From PALSA-278 sp963760285 (GTDB taxonomy: Bacteria; Acidobacteriota; Terriglobia; Acidiferrales; UBA7541): DNA of 64,000 nt. Positions 33,970-42,944 of this stretch are shown in pieces; position 1 is the first letter of the stretch, and each line of letters starts with the position of its first letter. Under the pieces are notes generated by a model. The model did not search any database. It was given only the letters and a program-made list of their open reading frames with translations, and was not told the origin of the DNA. The translations under genes were made by a program, and so were the position numbers. The DNA lies in contig CAVXCI010000001.1 in NCBI GenBank assembly GCA_963760285.1, positions 1,736,001 through 1,800,000 on the forward strand. Direction: 5' to 3'.

Positions 33970-34008
33970 GGAGATGCCTTCCCGCCGGTGATCCGGCGGA
34001 CCCGCGAA

Positions 34009-34188
34009 TTAGGCGCCGGTGTCCACAACCGGCCGGCCCTTGTAATAACCGCAATGCGGGCAGGCTTGATGCGGTAGCTTGCGCTCGTGACAATTGGGAC
34101 ACTGTCCGAGCGTGGGGGCCGTCAGATGGTCGTGCGCGCGCCGCTTGCTGGTCCGTGCTTTTGAATGGCGTCGCTTTGGATTTGGCAT
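34009..34188 (-). CDS. rpmF: 50S ribosomal protein L32
   Basis: 59-residue basic protein of the large subunit. MPNPKRRHSKARTSKRRAHD starts the protein; zinc-type Cys pairs CPNC and CPHC are retained. Start at ATG 34188 has AGGAG five bases upstream; the open frame extends 11 codons further but lacks this site. Couples ribosome and lipid genes as in most bacteria. Confidence 0.97.
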   Translation of the reverse strand: MPNPKRRHSKARTSKRRAHDHLTAPTLGQCPNCHERKLPHQACPHCGYYKGRPVVDTGA

Positions 34189-34245
34189 ATGGACTCCTAT
34201 GCACGGGCCGCGCCGGGACAACCCGGTTGCTTCCTCCGTGCCGAT

Positions 34246-34779
34246 TTATTGTTTTTTGAACCAGTCCTGTTTCAGGCGTGCCAGAGGCTCAAATCGAGGA
34301 TCAGTGGCATGCGCCTCGCATCGGCATTCCTCATGATTAAGGTTTGCCCCGCAATGCGAACACAAGCCACGGCAGTCGCTCCGGCAAATGACTTTCATGG
34401 GGATTGCCAGGTTCACCTGTTCCGCGAGAATGTCGGCCAGAAAAAGGCCGTTTCCCTCAAAAAAACCTATTTCCGTATCCTCTGCCGCCAAGTGTTCTTC
34501 TTCTCCACCTTGCATGGCCGCTATCGGCCGGTAATACAGGTCAAAATCCCTGCTGAGGTCTTCCGCAACGGAATCCAGGCACCGGGCGCAAACCAAATCC
34601 ACCTTCGTCTGTAATGTGCCGCTGATCCGAATCTGGCCTTCTATCAGCTCGGCCGTGCCCCGCACTTCCAGTGGCTCCAGTTGCCGGAAGTCGTACGAAT
34701 GGAAATCCAGCATCCCCGGGGAATAGCTCTTCCGTATCCGGACCTTTCGTATTGCGAGTTCGTTGATATCCAGAAACAT
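34246..34779 (-). CDS. yceD: YceD/DUF177 protein
   Basis: 177-residue protein of the YceD family, which almost always precedes rpmF and has been linked to 23S rRNA maturation. Start at ATG 34779 (MFLDINELAIRK). Metal-type Cys motifs: LVCARCLDSV in the middle, and CRSDCRGLCSHCGANL near the C-terminus, then HEECRCEAHATDPRF. First gene of the fatty-acid block; the region between it and dgt is 114 bases and should hold the promoter. Confidence 0.92.
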   Translation of the reverse strand: MFLDINELAIRKVRIRKSYSPGMLDFHSYDFRQLEPLEVRGTAELIEGQIRISGTLQTKVDLVCARCLDSVAEDLSRDFDLYYRPIAAMQGGEEEHLAAEDTEIGFFEGNGLFLADILAEQVNLAIPMKVICRSDCRGLCSHCGANLNHEECRCEAHATDPRFEPLARLKQDWFKKQ

Positions 34780-34893
34780 GGAAAGACTCTTGCCTCGGGT
34801 GAAGCGCAATTATCGGGGGCGGCTCCCTCGTTGTCAAGAAAGCCCGGCGATGACGCTGGCCGATTGTCACCTAACGGACATTAGACTTTGAGG

Positions 34894-36036
34894 TCAGATG
34901 CGCACATCGGCGGCGTTGCCTTTTGCCAGATATCCACCGAACTGTCGCATCAAAAACTGGTCCGTCATCCCCGCTATGTAATCACAAACTACGCGGTGAA
35001 CCGGCTCGTTTTGCGCCAGCTTCGCGTATTGCTCAGGCATCCGCCCGGGATGAGCCATGAAGAAACCAAACAGCTCATCCAGGGCTTCCACGGATCGGTC
35101 ACGGTCTTCTGCGATATTTGGATGCTCATATAGCCGTTCGCGAAGGAACTTTTTTAGCTCTCCGTTGGCCGCAGCCATGCGCGGCGAAAAACCGGCCATG
35201 CGGGCCGATTGCGAGCGAATGTCATTAACGGTCTTCACCCCCGACTCGGCCACGCATAGAGCTGTGTTTTCAATCAGATCCGTGGCAAGTTGATCCAGCA
35301 TGCTTCGCAGCGCCTCACTAAACACCAGCTTCGGCGGACTTTGCGGATGCCGCCGTTCCACGCCCGCATAATGCTGGTCAAACAAGGGAACTTCCTTGCG
35401 CACCATTCCCAGGTCCAGAAGATTTGCTTCCATGCCATCATCCAGGTCGGCAGTATTGTAGGCAATTTCATCCACCAAATCGATGAGTTGCGCCTCCAAC
35501 GGTGGCCGTTCCTGAAGGTGATATTCGGCCAATTCAGGGAATCGCGTTTCGTCGTAATCGCGGGAATGCTTGATAATCCCCTCGCGCGTCTCGAAAGTGA
35601 GATTCAACCCGGGAAAATTCAGATAGCGGTGCTCGAACTGCTCCACAATCCGCAGCGCATGCAGGTTGTGATCAAAGGATTCGCCATGTTCGCGCATGCG
35701 CTCGTCCAGCCGCCGCTCGCCAGCGTGACCGAACGGCGGATGGCCAATGTCATGCACCAGAGCCAGAGCCTCCACTATGTCGGTGTTCAATCGCAGCGCC
35801 GCGGCCACGGTGCGCGCAATTTGCGCCACTTCCAGCGTATGAGTCAGGCGATTGCGAAAATGGTCGCTGTAACGGGTGGTAAAGACCTGCGTCTTCGCTT
35901 CGAGGCGGCGGAAAGCACGGGCGTGAATCACGCGGTCGCGGTCGCGGGCGAATTCATTTCGATAGGGATGCGCCGCTTCCGGGTAGCGCCGGCCGCGAGA
36001 GTTTGCCACATCCATGGCATACGGAGCGAGAGGCAT
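34894..36036 (-). CDS. dgt: dNTP triphosphohydrolase (Dgt-like)
   Basis: HD-domain enzyme that removes triphosphate from dNTPs. 380 residues, of the shorter type found outside enterobacteria. Metal ligands: His in RNRLTHTLEVAQIAR, HD pair in VHDIGHPPFGHAGERRLDER, and a later Asp in DEIAYNTADLDDG. Usual RRLEAKTQVF motif is present at about residue 43. Stands 61 bases downstream of the TPR gene on the same strand. Confidence 0.92.
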   Translation of the reverse strand: MPLAPYAMDVANSRGRRYPEAAHPYRNEFARDRDRVIHARAFRRLEAKTQVFTTRYSDHFRNRLTHTLEVAQIARTVAAALRLNTDIVEALALVHDIGHPPFGHAGERRLDERMREHGESFDHNLHALRIVEQFEHRYLNFPGLNLTFETREGIIKHSRDYDETRFPELAEYHLQERPPLEAQLIDLVDEIAYNTADLDDGMEANLLDLGMVRKEVPLFDQHYAGVERRHPQSPPKLVFSEALRSMLDQLATDLIENTALCVAESGVKTVNDIRSQSARMAGFSPRMAAANGELKKFLRERLYEHPNIAEDRDRSVEALDELFGFFMAHPGRMPEQYAKLAQNEPVHRVVCDYIAGMTDQFLMRQFGGYLAKGNAADVRI

Positions 36037-36096
36037 TAAGGATACTCTACCGGCGATATGCGGGGGTCGGCTTCCTGCCAGGGAAAAGCGCGGAGC

Positions 36097-36807
36097 TTAG
36101 CTCTTGCCGCCGAGCCAGTTCAGCCGCTGATCAGCCTGTTGCGCCGCGGGTGTATTCGGGTACTCCGACTTAATTTCGTTGTACAGCCGCGCGGCCTCCG
36201 CGGGCTTTGTCGTGCTGTAGTAATCAGCCAGCGAAAGCATCGCCACAGGCTTCGGGACCAGCACCGACGGCTTGTCAATTAACTGCTGGTAAATTTTTGC
36301 GGCATCCTCGCCCTTGCCCGCCTGGGCATCCAGCTCAGCGAGCGCATATTTCGCCATGGCCACGAAATCCGCGTCGTGCATCTCCGCCATGCCTTGCAGC
36401 CATTTGCGCGCCTCGTCGTTGTTATCCAGCTTCTCCAGACTCAGAGCGGCATAGTAATGAGCCAGTTGCCCGGGGCGCGTGTGCGGATACGTCAGCGCCA
36501 ACTGGCGGAATTTCGCTTCTGCGTCCACATAGTCTTTCTGTGTGGGAGTGGGGGCAGGCTGTCCCGTAACCGGCTGTTGGCTGGAACCTGTGTAAACCCC
36601 AAGCGCAACATTGAAAAGGGCCTCTGCCTTTACAGTTTGCCGGTCTGAATGGGTCTTCCACCCGAATATGGCCAGGGCGATCACCGCCAGAACGCCCACT
36701 GTAATGCCAACGGTCTTCTCGTGAGTGATGATGGCGCGAAAGGTACCCACCATCGTGTCGCGGATTTCGTCCCGCTTCAGATCCTTGCGTAAAATGTGTT
36801 CCGTCAC
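36097..36807 (-). CDS. TPR-repeat inner-membrane protein (YfgM-like)
   Basis: 236 residues from GTG 36807. Cytoplasmic N-terminus with the YfgM-like DTMVGTFRAIITHEKTVGI, one membrane helix (about 35-52, VGVLAVIALAIFGW), then a periplasmic domain of tetratricopeptide repeats (YVDAEAKFRQLALTYPHTRP, ALSLEKLDNNDEARKWLQGM, AEAARLYNEIKSEYPNTPAA). The architecture matches YfgM/TPR_21 proteins that associate with the Sec translocon and periplasmic chaperones. The upstream start is uncertain; the open frame reaches 36867. Function by analogy only. Confidence 0.8.
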   Translation of the reverse strand: MTEHILRKDLKRDEIRDTMVGTFRAIITHEKTVGITVGVLAVIALAIFGWKTHSDRQTVKAEALFNVALGVYTGSSQQPVTGQPAPTPTQKDYVDAEAKFRQLALTYPHTRPGQLAHYYAALSLEKLDNNDEARKWLQGMAEMHDADFVAMAKYALAELDAQAGKGEDAAKIYQQLIDKPSVLVPKPVAMLSLADYYSTTKPAEAARLYNEIKSEYPNTPAAQQADQRLNWLGGKS

Positions 36808-36953
36808 ACCTGCACCCCACGGGTTTTTTAAAGATACTAGTATCCTATCATAGATGCACACCATCACCTGAAGGCGCGCGCGGGAATTCGGCTCGTCACC
36901 AGATGAATCCCTTTCGCTGTGCCTGAAAGGAGTCCGAAAAAATACGCCCCTGG

Positions 36954-37160
36954 TTAAGCCTTGGTTACATTCTCGGCCTGGAACCCCTTGGGTCCCTGCT
37001 TGACCTCGAATTCGACGAGCTGTCCCTCGTTCAGGCTCTTATAACCATCCATTTGAATGGCGGAAAAATGGACGAAGACATCCTCGCCGGATTGCCGCTG
37101 AATGAATCCAAAACCCTTCGATGCATTGAACCATTTCACCACACCTTGTTCTCTTGCCAA
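36954..37160 (-). CDS. Cold-shock domain protein
   Basis: 68-residue single-strand nucleic-acid-binding protein. RNP1 KGFGFIQR and RNP2 DVFVHFSAI are intact, and the N-terminal GVVKWFNASKGF is typical. Start taken at TTG 37160 (GAGAGG nine bases upstream), which gives the normal CspA length; the longer open frame would add 24 atypical residues. The 311-base stretch upstream is long enough for a folded leader as in CspA mRNAs. Role at low temperature is inferred from the family; many such proteins are constitutive. Confidence 0.92.
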   Translation of the reverse strand: MAREQGVVKWFNASKGFGFIQRQSGEDVFVHFSAIQMDGYKSLNEGQLVEFEVKQGPKGFQAENVTKA

Positions 37161-37471
37161 CGATCCACACCTCTCTTCAGCAAAATGCGCCTGGTGCTTG
37201 TAACGCCGGCAGGAAGGACGGAAGGCCCGCACAGGGAGTCTTACGCCCCGGCAGGATTACAAGTCTCCAAAAGCGGCAGGATTGTGTCACACCGCACCGC
37301 AGGTGTCCAGCAAAAGACCACGCAAGACCAGCCCCGCGCCTGGTCGGCCCGTCTGAGGAAAACGTTGTCCCGCCAACAATATGACGCCAGCTACGGAATC
37401 CCAAAACAGAGCAGGAGGAGATGCCTGGAATTAATGGACTTTGAAACGGATGGCTAATTCCAGGCATGAAA
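37161..37471 (-). other. Long leader/intergenic region upstream of csp
   Basis: 311 bases without a gene between the RsbW-like gene and csp. It holds a hairpin GACCAG-(8)-CTGGTC at 37326-37345 and the long inverted repeat at 37421-37467. The open frames here show no coding character. The csp promoter should lie within it. Confidence 0.45.
37421..37467. repeat. Perfect 13-bp inverted repeat after the RsbW-like gene
   Basis: ATGCCTGGAATTA (37421-37433) is the exact reverse complement of TAATTCCAGGCAT (37455-37467), with a 21-base spacer. It begins four bases beyond the stop codon of the RsbW-like gene (minus strand). No T-run follows, so it is not a standard rho-independent terminator; it may end transcription, protect the 3' end of the mRNA, or be a remnant of a small mobile element. 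Confidence 0.6.
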
Positions 37472-37909
37472 CTACGAAGTTCTTGCGTGCGGCAGGCGTT
37501 TCGCCATTACCAATTCCGTGCCGCCTTCCGGCGCCCGCTGGACAACAAATTCATCCATGAAGGCGCGCATCAGGAAAAGTCCGCGGCCGGATGTTCGCAA
37601 CAGGTTTTCTTCCTGAAGAGGGTCCGGAACGGAGGCGGGATCAAATCCCTGGCCTTCATCCACCACGTGGACGACAAGTTTTTCCGGCTCCAGCTCGACA
37701 ATCAGGCGAATTTTCTTCTCGCGTGTGGCCTGGTTTCCATACTTATGCGCGTTGATCACTGCTTCCCGCACGGACATGCCGATCTTGTGGCGATTCTCCT
37801 CGTCAAAACCGGCATCCTCCGCGATTCGAATCGCGATTTCCTCCGCCAGGTCCACGCTCTCCAGCTTGGTTTCCAGCGTGATCTCGGCGCGTTTGATGGG
37901 AGCAGTCAT
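37472..37909 (-). CDS. RsbW/SpoIIAB-like serine kinase (GHKL ATPase)
   Basis: 145 residues from ATG 37909. Single HATPase domain: N-box VREAVINAHKYGNQA, G1 VVDEGQGFDPASVP, G2 RTSGRGLFLMRAFMDE. This is the layout of anti-sigma factor kinases that bind a sigma factor or phosphorylate an STAS-domain antagonist. No sigma factor or STAS protein is adjacent, so its partner lies elsewhere. Stand-alone gene followed by a strong inverted repeat. Confidence 0.87.
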   Translation of the reverse strand: MTAPIKRAEITLETKLESVDLAEEIAIRIAEDAGFDEENRHKIGMSVREAVINAHKYGNQATREKKIRLIVELEPEKLVVHVVDEGQGFDPASVPDPLQEENLLRTSGRGLFLMRAFMDEFVVQRAPEGGTELVMAKRLPHARTS

Positions 37910-38032
37910 GTTTCCGGTCAATAAAACTGGCTGGTATGGGTAGCATAGGCCGAGGGTGGCGTCAACGTGGAGATCCACGGACGGTGCTGGATAGCGGAGA
38001 CAGCCCGACGGCCGGAGCGATTTGAGCCGGGC

Positions 38033-39574
38033 TCACACCCAATAGGTGCGGTCCAACGTCCGGTACTGGATTGCCTCGCTGAGGTGCTTGGATTGGATGT
38101 CCGCTGCCTCGTCCAGGTCCGCCGCGGTCCGCGCCACTTTCAGAATTCGATCATGGGCCCGCGCGGAAAGCCCCAGCCGCTGGACGGCGTTTTCCAGCAA
38201 CTTCTCTCCCTCGGCGGTAATGGCGCAGAATTTGCGAATCAACTTCGTGGGCATCTGCGCGTTGGCGTAGAGATTTTTTTCTCCCGCGAACCGCAGGTGC
38301 TGCTTTTCGCGCGCGCCGATCACCCGGGTGCGTACCGCCGCGGAATTTTCCGTCTCGCCGGGGCCACGCAATTCCCGGTATTTTACCGCGGGCACTTCGA
38401 TTTGGATGTCCACGCGGTCCAGCAATGGCCCGGAGATTTTGGAGACGTAGCGTTGGATCTGCGGCGGCGAGCAGTTGCATTCCCGCGTGGGATCACCGAA
38501 GAAACCGCAAGGACAGGGATTCATCGCCGCCGCCAGCATGAATCGCGCCGGGAAGGTTAACGAGAGCGCCGCTCGCGCGATGGTCACGGAACCCTCCTCC
38601 AATGGCTGGCGCATCACCTCCAGAACGTTTCGCTGAAACTCCGGCAACTCATCCAGAAACAGCACGCCGTGATGCGCCAGCGAAACCTCGCCCGGACGCG
38701 GCACGGCTCCGCCGCCAATCAGCCCGGCATCGCTGATGGTGTGATGCGGAGAGCGGAATGGCCGCGTCCCCACCAACCCGCATGATTCCTCCAGCACGCC
38801 GGCGACGCTGTGAATCCGCGTGGTTTCAATGGCCTCTTCCAGCGACATGGGTGGGAGGATCGTCGGGATGCGCTTCGCCAGCATCGTTTTTCCCGCGCCC
38901 GGCGGACCGATCAGCAAAATATTGTGACCGCCCGCGCAGGCTACTTCCAGGGCCCGCTTGGCCGCCAGTTGGCCGCGCACATCATGCAGGTCCACGGCAT
39001 AATTTCCCCCCTCCGTCAGGATTAGCGACGTATCCACTTCCTGCGGGCGGAATGATTCCGGGGAATTGATGAAATCCGCAACCTGCGGCAGCGAGCGAAC
39101 CGGATAGACGTCCACGCCTTTCACCACCGCGGCCTCTCTTGCGTTGGCTTCGGGCACGACGAGTTTTCTCAGTCCCCGCTCGCGCGCGCACAACGCCGCG
39201 GAAAGCACTCCATGGACCGCGCGAACTCCACCATCCAGAGAGAGTTCGCCGAGGAACACGGTGTCGTCCAGAATTTTCCCGAAGAATTGCCCCTGGCAGC
39301 CCATAATGCCCAACGCCATGGGCAGGTCGAATCCCGATCCTTCCTTGCGAATATCCGCGGGCGCGAGATTCACCGTAACGCTCTGCGGCGAGGGGAAATC
39401 GAAGCCGCAATTCTTCAGGGCGGCCTTAATTCGCTCGCGGCTTTCCTTCACCGCGATATCCGGCAGGCCCACTACCGTGAATTCGTGCGGGCGGCTTGAG
39501 CCCACGTCCACCTCTACTTCCACGGTGTACGCCTCAATCCCATAGACCGCGGCGCTGAGCGTCTTGAAGAGCAC
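38033..39574 (-). CDS. ComM/YifB-like AAA+ protein (Mg-chelatase type)
   Basis: 513 residues. N-terminal Lon-S5-like fold (VEVDVGSSRPHEFTVVGLPD), then AAA+ core with Walker A LLIGPPGAGKTMLAKRIPTI and Walker B HHGVLFLDELPEFQ, a Cys-rich loop CPCGFFGDPTRECNC, and the C-terminal Mg-chelatase helical domain ending in QYRTLDRTYWV. In Vibrio, ComM is a helicase that promotes branch migration during natural transformation; family members are widespread. Start is GTG 39574 with AGGAGG about 12 bases upstream. Family sure; a role in DNA uptake here is inference. Confidence 0.93.
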   Translation of the reverse strand: MLFKTLSAAVYGIEAYTVEVEVDVGSSRPHEFTVVGLPDIAVKESRERIKAALKNCGFDFPSPQSVTVNLAPADIRKEGSGFDLPMALGIMGCQGQFFGKILDDTVFLGELSLDGGVRAVHGVLSAALCARERGLRKLVVPEANAREAAVVKGVDVYPVRSLPQVADFINSPESFRPQEVDTSLILTEGGNYAVDLHDVRGQLAAKRALEVACAGGHNILLIGPPGAGKTMLAKRIPTILPPMSLEEAIETTRIHSVAGVLEESCGLVGTRPFRSPHHTISDAGLIGGGAVPRPGEVSLAHHGVLFLDELPEFQRNVLEVMRQPLEEGSVTIARAALSLTFPARFMLAAAMNPCPCGFFGDPTRECNCSPPQIQRYVSKISGPLLDRVDIQIEVPAVKYRELRGPGETENSAAVRTRVIGAREKQHLRFAGEKNLYANAQMPTKLIRKFCAITAEGEKLLENAVQRLGLSARAHDRILKVARTAADLDEAADIQSKHLSEAIQYRTLDRTYWV

Positions 39575-39885
39575 GGGAAGGGACAGCCTCCTATCCGCGG
39601 AAGAGGGTAACTTAGAAACCCCTTGTGAGCCAGTGAAACTCTTATGAGACTAAATAATTAGTGAGTGACTAACTATGTCAGATGTTGACGATAGCGTGTC
39701 TCGATACCGGTACTTTAGCGAACCTAAACCCGGATGCAGGCATATTGGCATCGGGCGAACCATCGCCGGGAAATGAGGCAGCTCGGAAGCGCGCTTTCCT
39801 GCCCAGTGCTGTTGATGTAGACTCCTCCGGTGACGATCAAATTCAAGCGCCAGGAAAAATCATCTCCGGCTGAATCGAGGAAACG
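39575..39885. other. Intergenic region between comM-like and patatin genes
   Basis: 311-base divergent intergenic stretch. It holds the ACTAA/TTAGT repeat cluster at 39649-39672 and presumably both promoters. No coding sequence is convincing. Confidence 0.4.
39649..39672. promoter_or_regulatory. Alternating ACTAA/TTAGT half-sites
   Basis: ACTAA (39649-39653), TTAGT (39658-39662) and ACTAA (39668-39672) form two overlapping inverted repeats with half-site starts 9 and 10 bases apart, close to one helical turn. This resembles an operator for a dimeric winged-helix or TetR-type repressor. It sits between the divergent comM-like and patatin genes. Confidence 0.45.
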
Positions 39886-41091
39886 ATGGAAACCGCCGTT
39901 CCTGCAAACGCGCTGAAATACGTACCTGTTCCCAAAGTTCAACGAGTGGGCAAGGGTCTGGCCCTTTCAGGCGGGGGCTTTCGCGCGACGTTATTTCATC
40001 TGGGCGCTTTGCGCCGTCTTAACGAACTGGGAATTTTGAAGCAGATGCGGACGATCTCCTCAGTTTCCGGCGGGAGCATCCTGAACGGTTTCCTCGCCAG
40101 CAGACTGCCATCGCCACTGAACGCGGGAGTCGCGGATTTTACGGCTTCGGTCAGTTCACCCATGCGTGAGTTCTGCGCACAGGACCTTCGCCGCTGGCTG
40201 GCTCTGGAATCTGTCGTCCCTGGAACTCACGACAGTCTGGGCCTGGCGAAGCACTACGATGCGACCCTGACGAAAGGGAAGACGCTCGCCACGATCCCCA
40301 GTGATCTGGCGCACGTTCTCTGTTCCACGGATCTTGTCTTCGGCGTGAATTGGATGTTTAAGCGCGACCAGAGCGGGGACTATATGGCAGGCTTTCAGAA
40401 TAATCCCGCGGATTGGAAGTTGAGCACCGCCGTGGCCGCCTCATCCTGCTTCCCGCCGGTTTTTAAGCCCATCAACTTGAACTTGGATCCAACGAAGATG
40501 CAGGGCGGCCGCGCACAGCCCGGTCCGGTGCGCGACAAGCTCGTTCGCGAAATCACGTTGAGTGATGGCGGCGTTTACGACAACCTTGGCGTAGAACCCA
40601 TCTGGAAGGACCACGAATACGTCTTCGCTTCCGATGGCGGCGCGTTATTCAAACTCTCCGGCGATAATGGCTTTCTCTGGGATGTCGGTCGTTTCGTTTC
40701 CATTCCTGAAAATCAGGCTCTTGCTGTCCGCAAGCGCTGGCTCATTTCCAGCTTTATTGCCGGAGAAATGAAGGGCGCTTATTGGGGAATTGGGAGTTCC
40801 TGTCAGGACTACGGAGTCGCTCAGGGATATTCGGAGGACCTGGCCAAGAAATATATCGCCGCAATCCGCACGGATTTGGACAGCTTTTCAGACGCCGAAG
40901 CGTCGGTGCTGGAAAATCATGGTTACTGGCTTGCCGACGCGGCAATCAAGACGCATTCCAAGGAACTTCTGCCGCAGCCTGTGCCCGCCCTGCAAGTTCC
41001 CAATCCGGAGTGGGGAGCCAGCGACGAGGAGAAAATCAAAGCGGCGTTGAAAGACAGCGGCCATCGCAGCTTATTGGGCCGCGCCTCGTAA
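39886..41091 (+). CDS. Patatin-like phospholipase
   Basis: Predicted lipid acyl hydrolase with a Ser-Asp dyad, 401 residues. Oxyanion loop LALSGGGFRATLFHLGALR, nucleophile Ser in ISSVSGGSILNGFLASRL, catalytic Asp in ITLSDGGVYDNLGVEP. No signal peptide, so it may act in the cytoplasm or be delivered by another system. GAGGAAACG precedes ATG 39886. Convergent with the ClC gene 20 bases away. Bacterial patatins range from effectors to storage-lipid hydrolases (and some serve anti-phage systems); nothing adjacent supports one of these. Confidence 0.88.
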   Translation: METAVPANALKYVPVPKVQRVGKGLALSGGGFRATLFHLGALRRLNELGILKQMRTISSVSGGSILNGFLASRLPSPLNAGVADFTASVSSPMREFCAQDLRRWLALESVVPGTHDSLGLAKHYDATLTKGKTLATIPSDLAHVLCSTDLVFGVNWMFKRDQSGDYMAGFQNNPADWKLSTAVAASSCFPPVFKPINLNLDPTKMQGGRAQPGPVRDKLVREITLSDGGVYDNLGVEPIWKDHEYVFASDGGALFKLSGDNGFLWDVGRFVSIPENQALAVRKRWLISSFIAGEMKGAYWGIGSSCQDYGVAQGYSEDLAKKYIAAIRTDLDSFSDAEASVLENHGYWLADAAIKTHSKELLPQPVPALQVPNPEWGASDEEKIKAALKDSGHRSLLGRAS

Positions 41092-41110
41092 GCCCGGCCT
41101 CGCAATCCGA

Positions 41111-42922
41111 TTACAGTTTCGACCGCGCAAACTGAGTCAGCCAGCCATGCTCGCGAATGTTCTCGTCGTGCATCTTCTGCGTCCACGCATTCAATATGGT
41201 GGAGCGGTTCACAAATCCCAGAAGCTGCCCTTCGTCTTCGCGGCTCACCACCGGCAAGCGGCCAATATTGTTTTCCAACATGCGTGCCAGCGCATCCAGC
41301 GCCCGCTCCGAAGGAAACGCCACGATTGCCGGACTGCTCCCCGCTTCCAGGACGGTAAGCTTTGCGGCCTCCTTGTCACGCATGGCGCGCAACAAATCGC
41401 CGTGGGTTACCAACCCAACCAGGCGTCCGTCGCGCGACACAATGGGCAGGCCCTGCGTCAGATTGAATTCCGGTTCGCCTCGCCCGATTCGCTCGGCCAG
41501 CTCGCCCACGGTCATGTCCTGCGGAACCGTCGGCATGTCGCGGCGCATGATTTCGCCGACCTTCACCCATTCCAGCAGGGTAACCTCATATTCACCGGGG
41601 ACGGTCAGCCCGCGGCGCGCCAGTTTTTCCGTCATGATGGAAGCCCGCAAATAACGCAGGGCGATCAGATCCGCAATGACGCTCGCCAGCATCAGCGGAA
41701 GGATGGAGTTGAAGTCATGCGTGATTTCAAACGCGAACACGATGAACGTAAACGTGGCGCGCGATGCCGCGCCGAACATGGCGGCCATGGCCACCAGGGC
41801 AAACGCTCCCGGCGAAAGGTGCAGGCTGGGAATCAAATGATTGATGCCCGTGGCGTAGACTCCGCCCAGCGCCGCGCCGCACATGAACATGGGCGCCAGC
41901 AATCCACCGGACGTCCCTGACCCCAGCGAAATCACCAGCGCCAGCGCCTTGAAAACGGCGATAAGGATCAACAATTTCACCGCCAGGTTGTTGTTCAAAA
42001 TATCCGAGATGGTGTCGTAGCCCACGCCCAGCACGCGCGGCACAAAAAACCCGATGATGCCCAGTCCCAGGGCGCCAATCGCCGGATGCCACAGATCGTT
42101 CACCGGCAGGCGATCAAACTGATCCTCCACCCAATACAATGCCTTGGTGAATCCAATCGCCGCGATTCCACAAATGATGCCCAGCAGCACATACCAGGGC
42201 AGCCCGCGCACCACGTCAAAATTGGCGCCCTGCATGGTGAACATGGATTTTTGTCCCAGCAGGATGGACCGCACGCTTGTCGCCAGCGTGCAGGCAATCA
42301 CCAGCGGAATGAAGGATCGCGACCGAAATTCAAACAGCAGCAGCTCGATGGCCAGAATCACGCCGGCGATGGGCGTGTTGAAGGTCGCTGCCATGCCCGC
42401 ACCTGCGCCGCACGCCAAAAGGACTTTTCGTTCCGAGGCTGTCGTCGCCACCAGCTGTCCCACCAACGAGCCAAACGCTCCGCCAGTTTGAATAATCGGT
42501 CCTTCCGCGCCGAACGGACCACCCGTGCCGATGGCGATGGCCGCCGACAGAGGCTTGAGGATGGCCACCTTCGGTTCAATTCTGCTGCGCGACGTGAGCA
42601 CCGCTTCCATGGCCTCGGGAATGCCGTGTCCTTTGATCTTTTCACTCCCGTATTTCGCCATGAAGCCGACGATCAGGCCGCCGACGACGGGCACAACGAT
42701 CACCCAGGGACCCAGTTGCGTATGTTCGGGGCTTCGAAATTGCAGAGAAAATTGGTGGTAGTAAGAAAGATTGGTGAACAGCGCGATCAAGTCATACAGC
42801 ACATAGGCAATCAGGCCAGCCAAGATGCCTATGATCCCTGCCAGCAGGGAGACGAACACGATGCGACAGTTCGCGGCCTTCTCCGCTGCCCGTGTCATCG
42901 CCGCTTCGGTGGAAGCCGCCAT
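41111..42922 (-). CDS. ClC-family chloride channel/antiporter with CBS domains
   Basis: 603 residues. The membrane core carries KIKGHGIPEAMEAVL (the selectivity Ser position of the E. coli antiporter is His here), GPFGAEGPIIQTGGAFGSL with the gating Glu retained, and GSGTSGGLLAPMFMCGAALG. Residues from about 445 form two CBS domains (GEIMRRDMPTVPQDMTVGEL, GLVTHGDLLRAMRD, VSREDEGQLLGFVNRSTIL), which bind adenine nucleotides in other ClCs. Retention of the gating Glu fits an exchanger or gated channel. The MarR gene lies 22 bases upstream on the same strand and probably shares its transcript. Confidence 0.93.
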   Translation of the reverse strand: MAASTEAAMTRAAEKAANCRIVFVSLLAGIIGILAGLIAYVLYDLIALFTNLSYYHQFSLQFRSPEHTQLGPWVIVVPVVGGLIVGFMAKYGSEKIKGHGIPEAMEAVLTSRSRIEPKVAILKPLSAAIAIGTGGPFGAEGPIIQTGGAFGSLVGQLVATTASERKVLLACGAGAGMAATFNTPIAGVILAIELLLFEFRSRSFIPLVIACTLATSVRSILLGQKSMFTMQGANFDVVRGLPWYVLLGIICGIAAIGFTKALYWVEDQFDRLPVNDLWHPAIGALGLGIIGFFVPRVLGVGYDTISDILNNNLAVKLLILIAVFKALALVISLGSGTSGGLLAPMFMCGAALGGVYATGINHLIPSLHLSPGAFALVAMAAMFGAASRATFTFIVFAFEITHDFNSILPLMLASVIADLIALRYLRASIMTEKLARRGLTVPGEYEVTLLEWVKVGEIMRRDMPTVPQDMTVGELAERIGRGEPEFNLTQGLPIVSRDGRLVGLVTHGDLLRAMRDKEAAKLTVLEAGSSPAIVAFPSERALDALARMLENNIGRLPVVSREDEGQLLGFVNRSTILNAWTQKMHDENIREHGWLTQFARSKL

Positions 42923-42944
42923 CGAATTCCTTCTTCGCTCAGAT

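Noticed and set aside
37418..37446. Short ORF with AGGAGGAG immediately before ATG 37421
   Set aside because: Seven codons only and no spacing between ribosome site and ATG.
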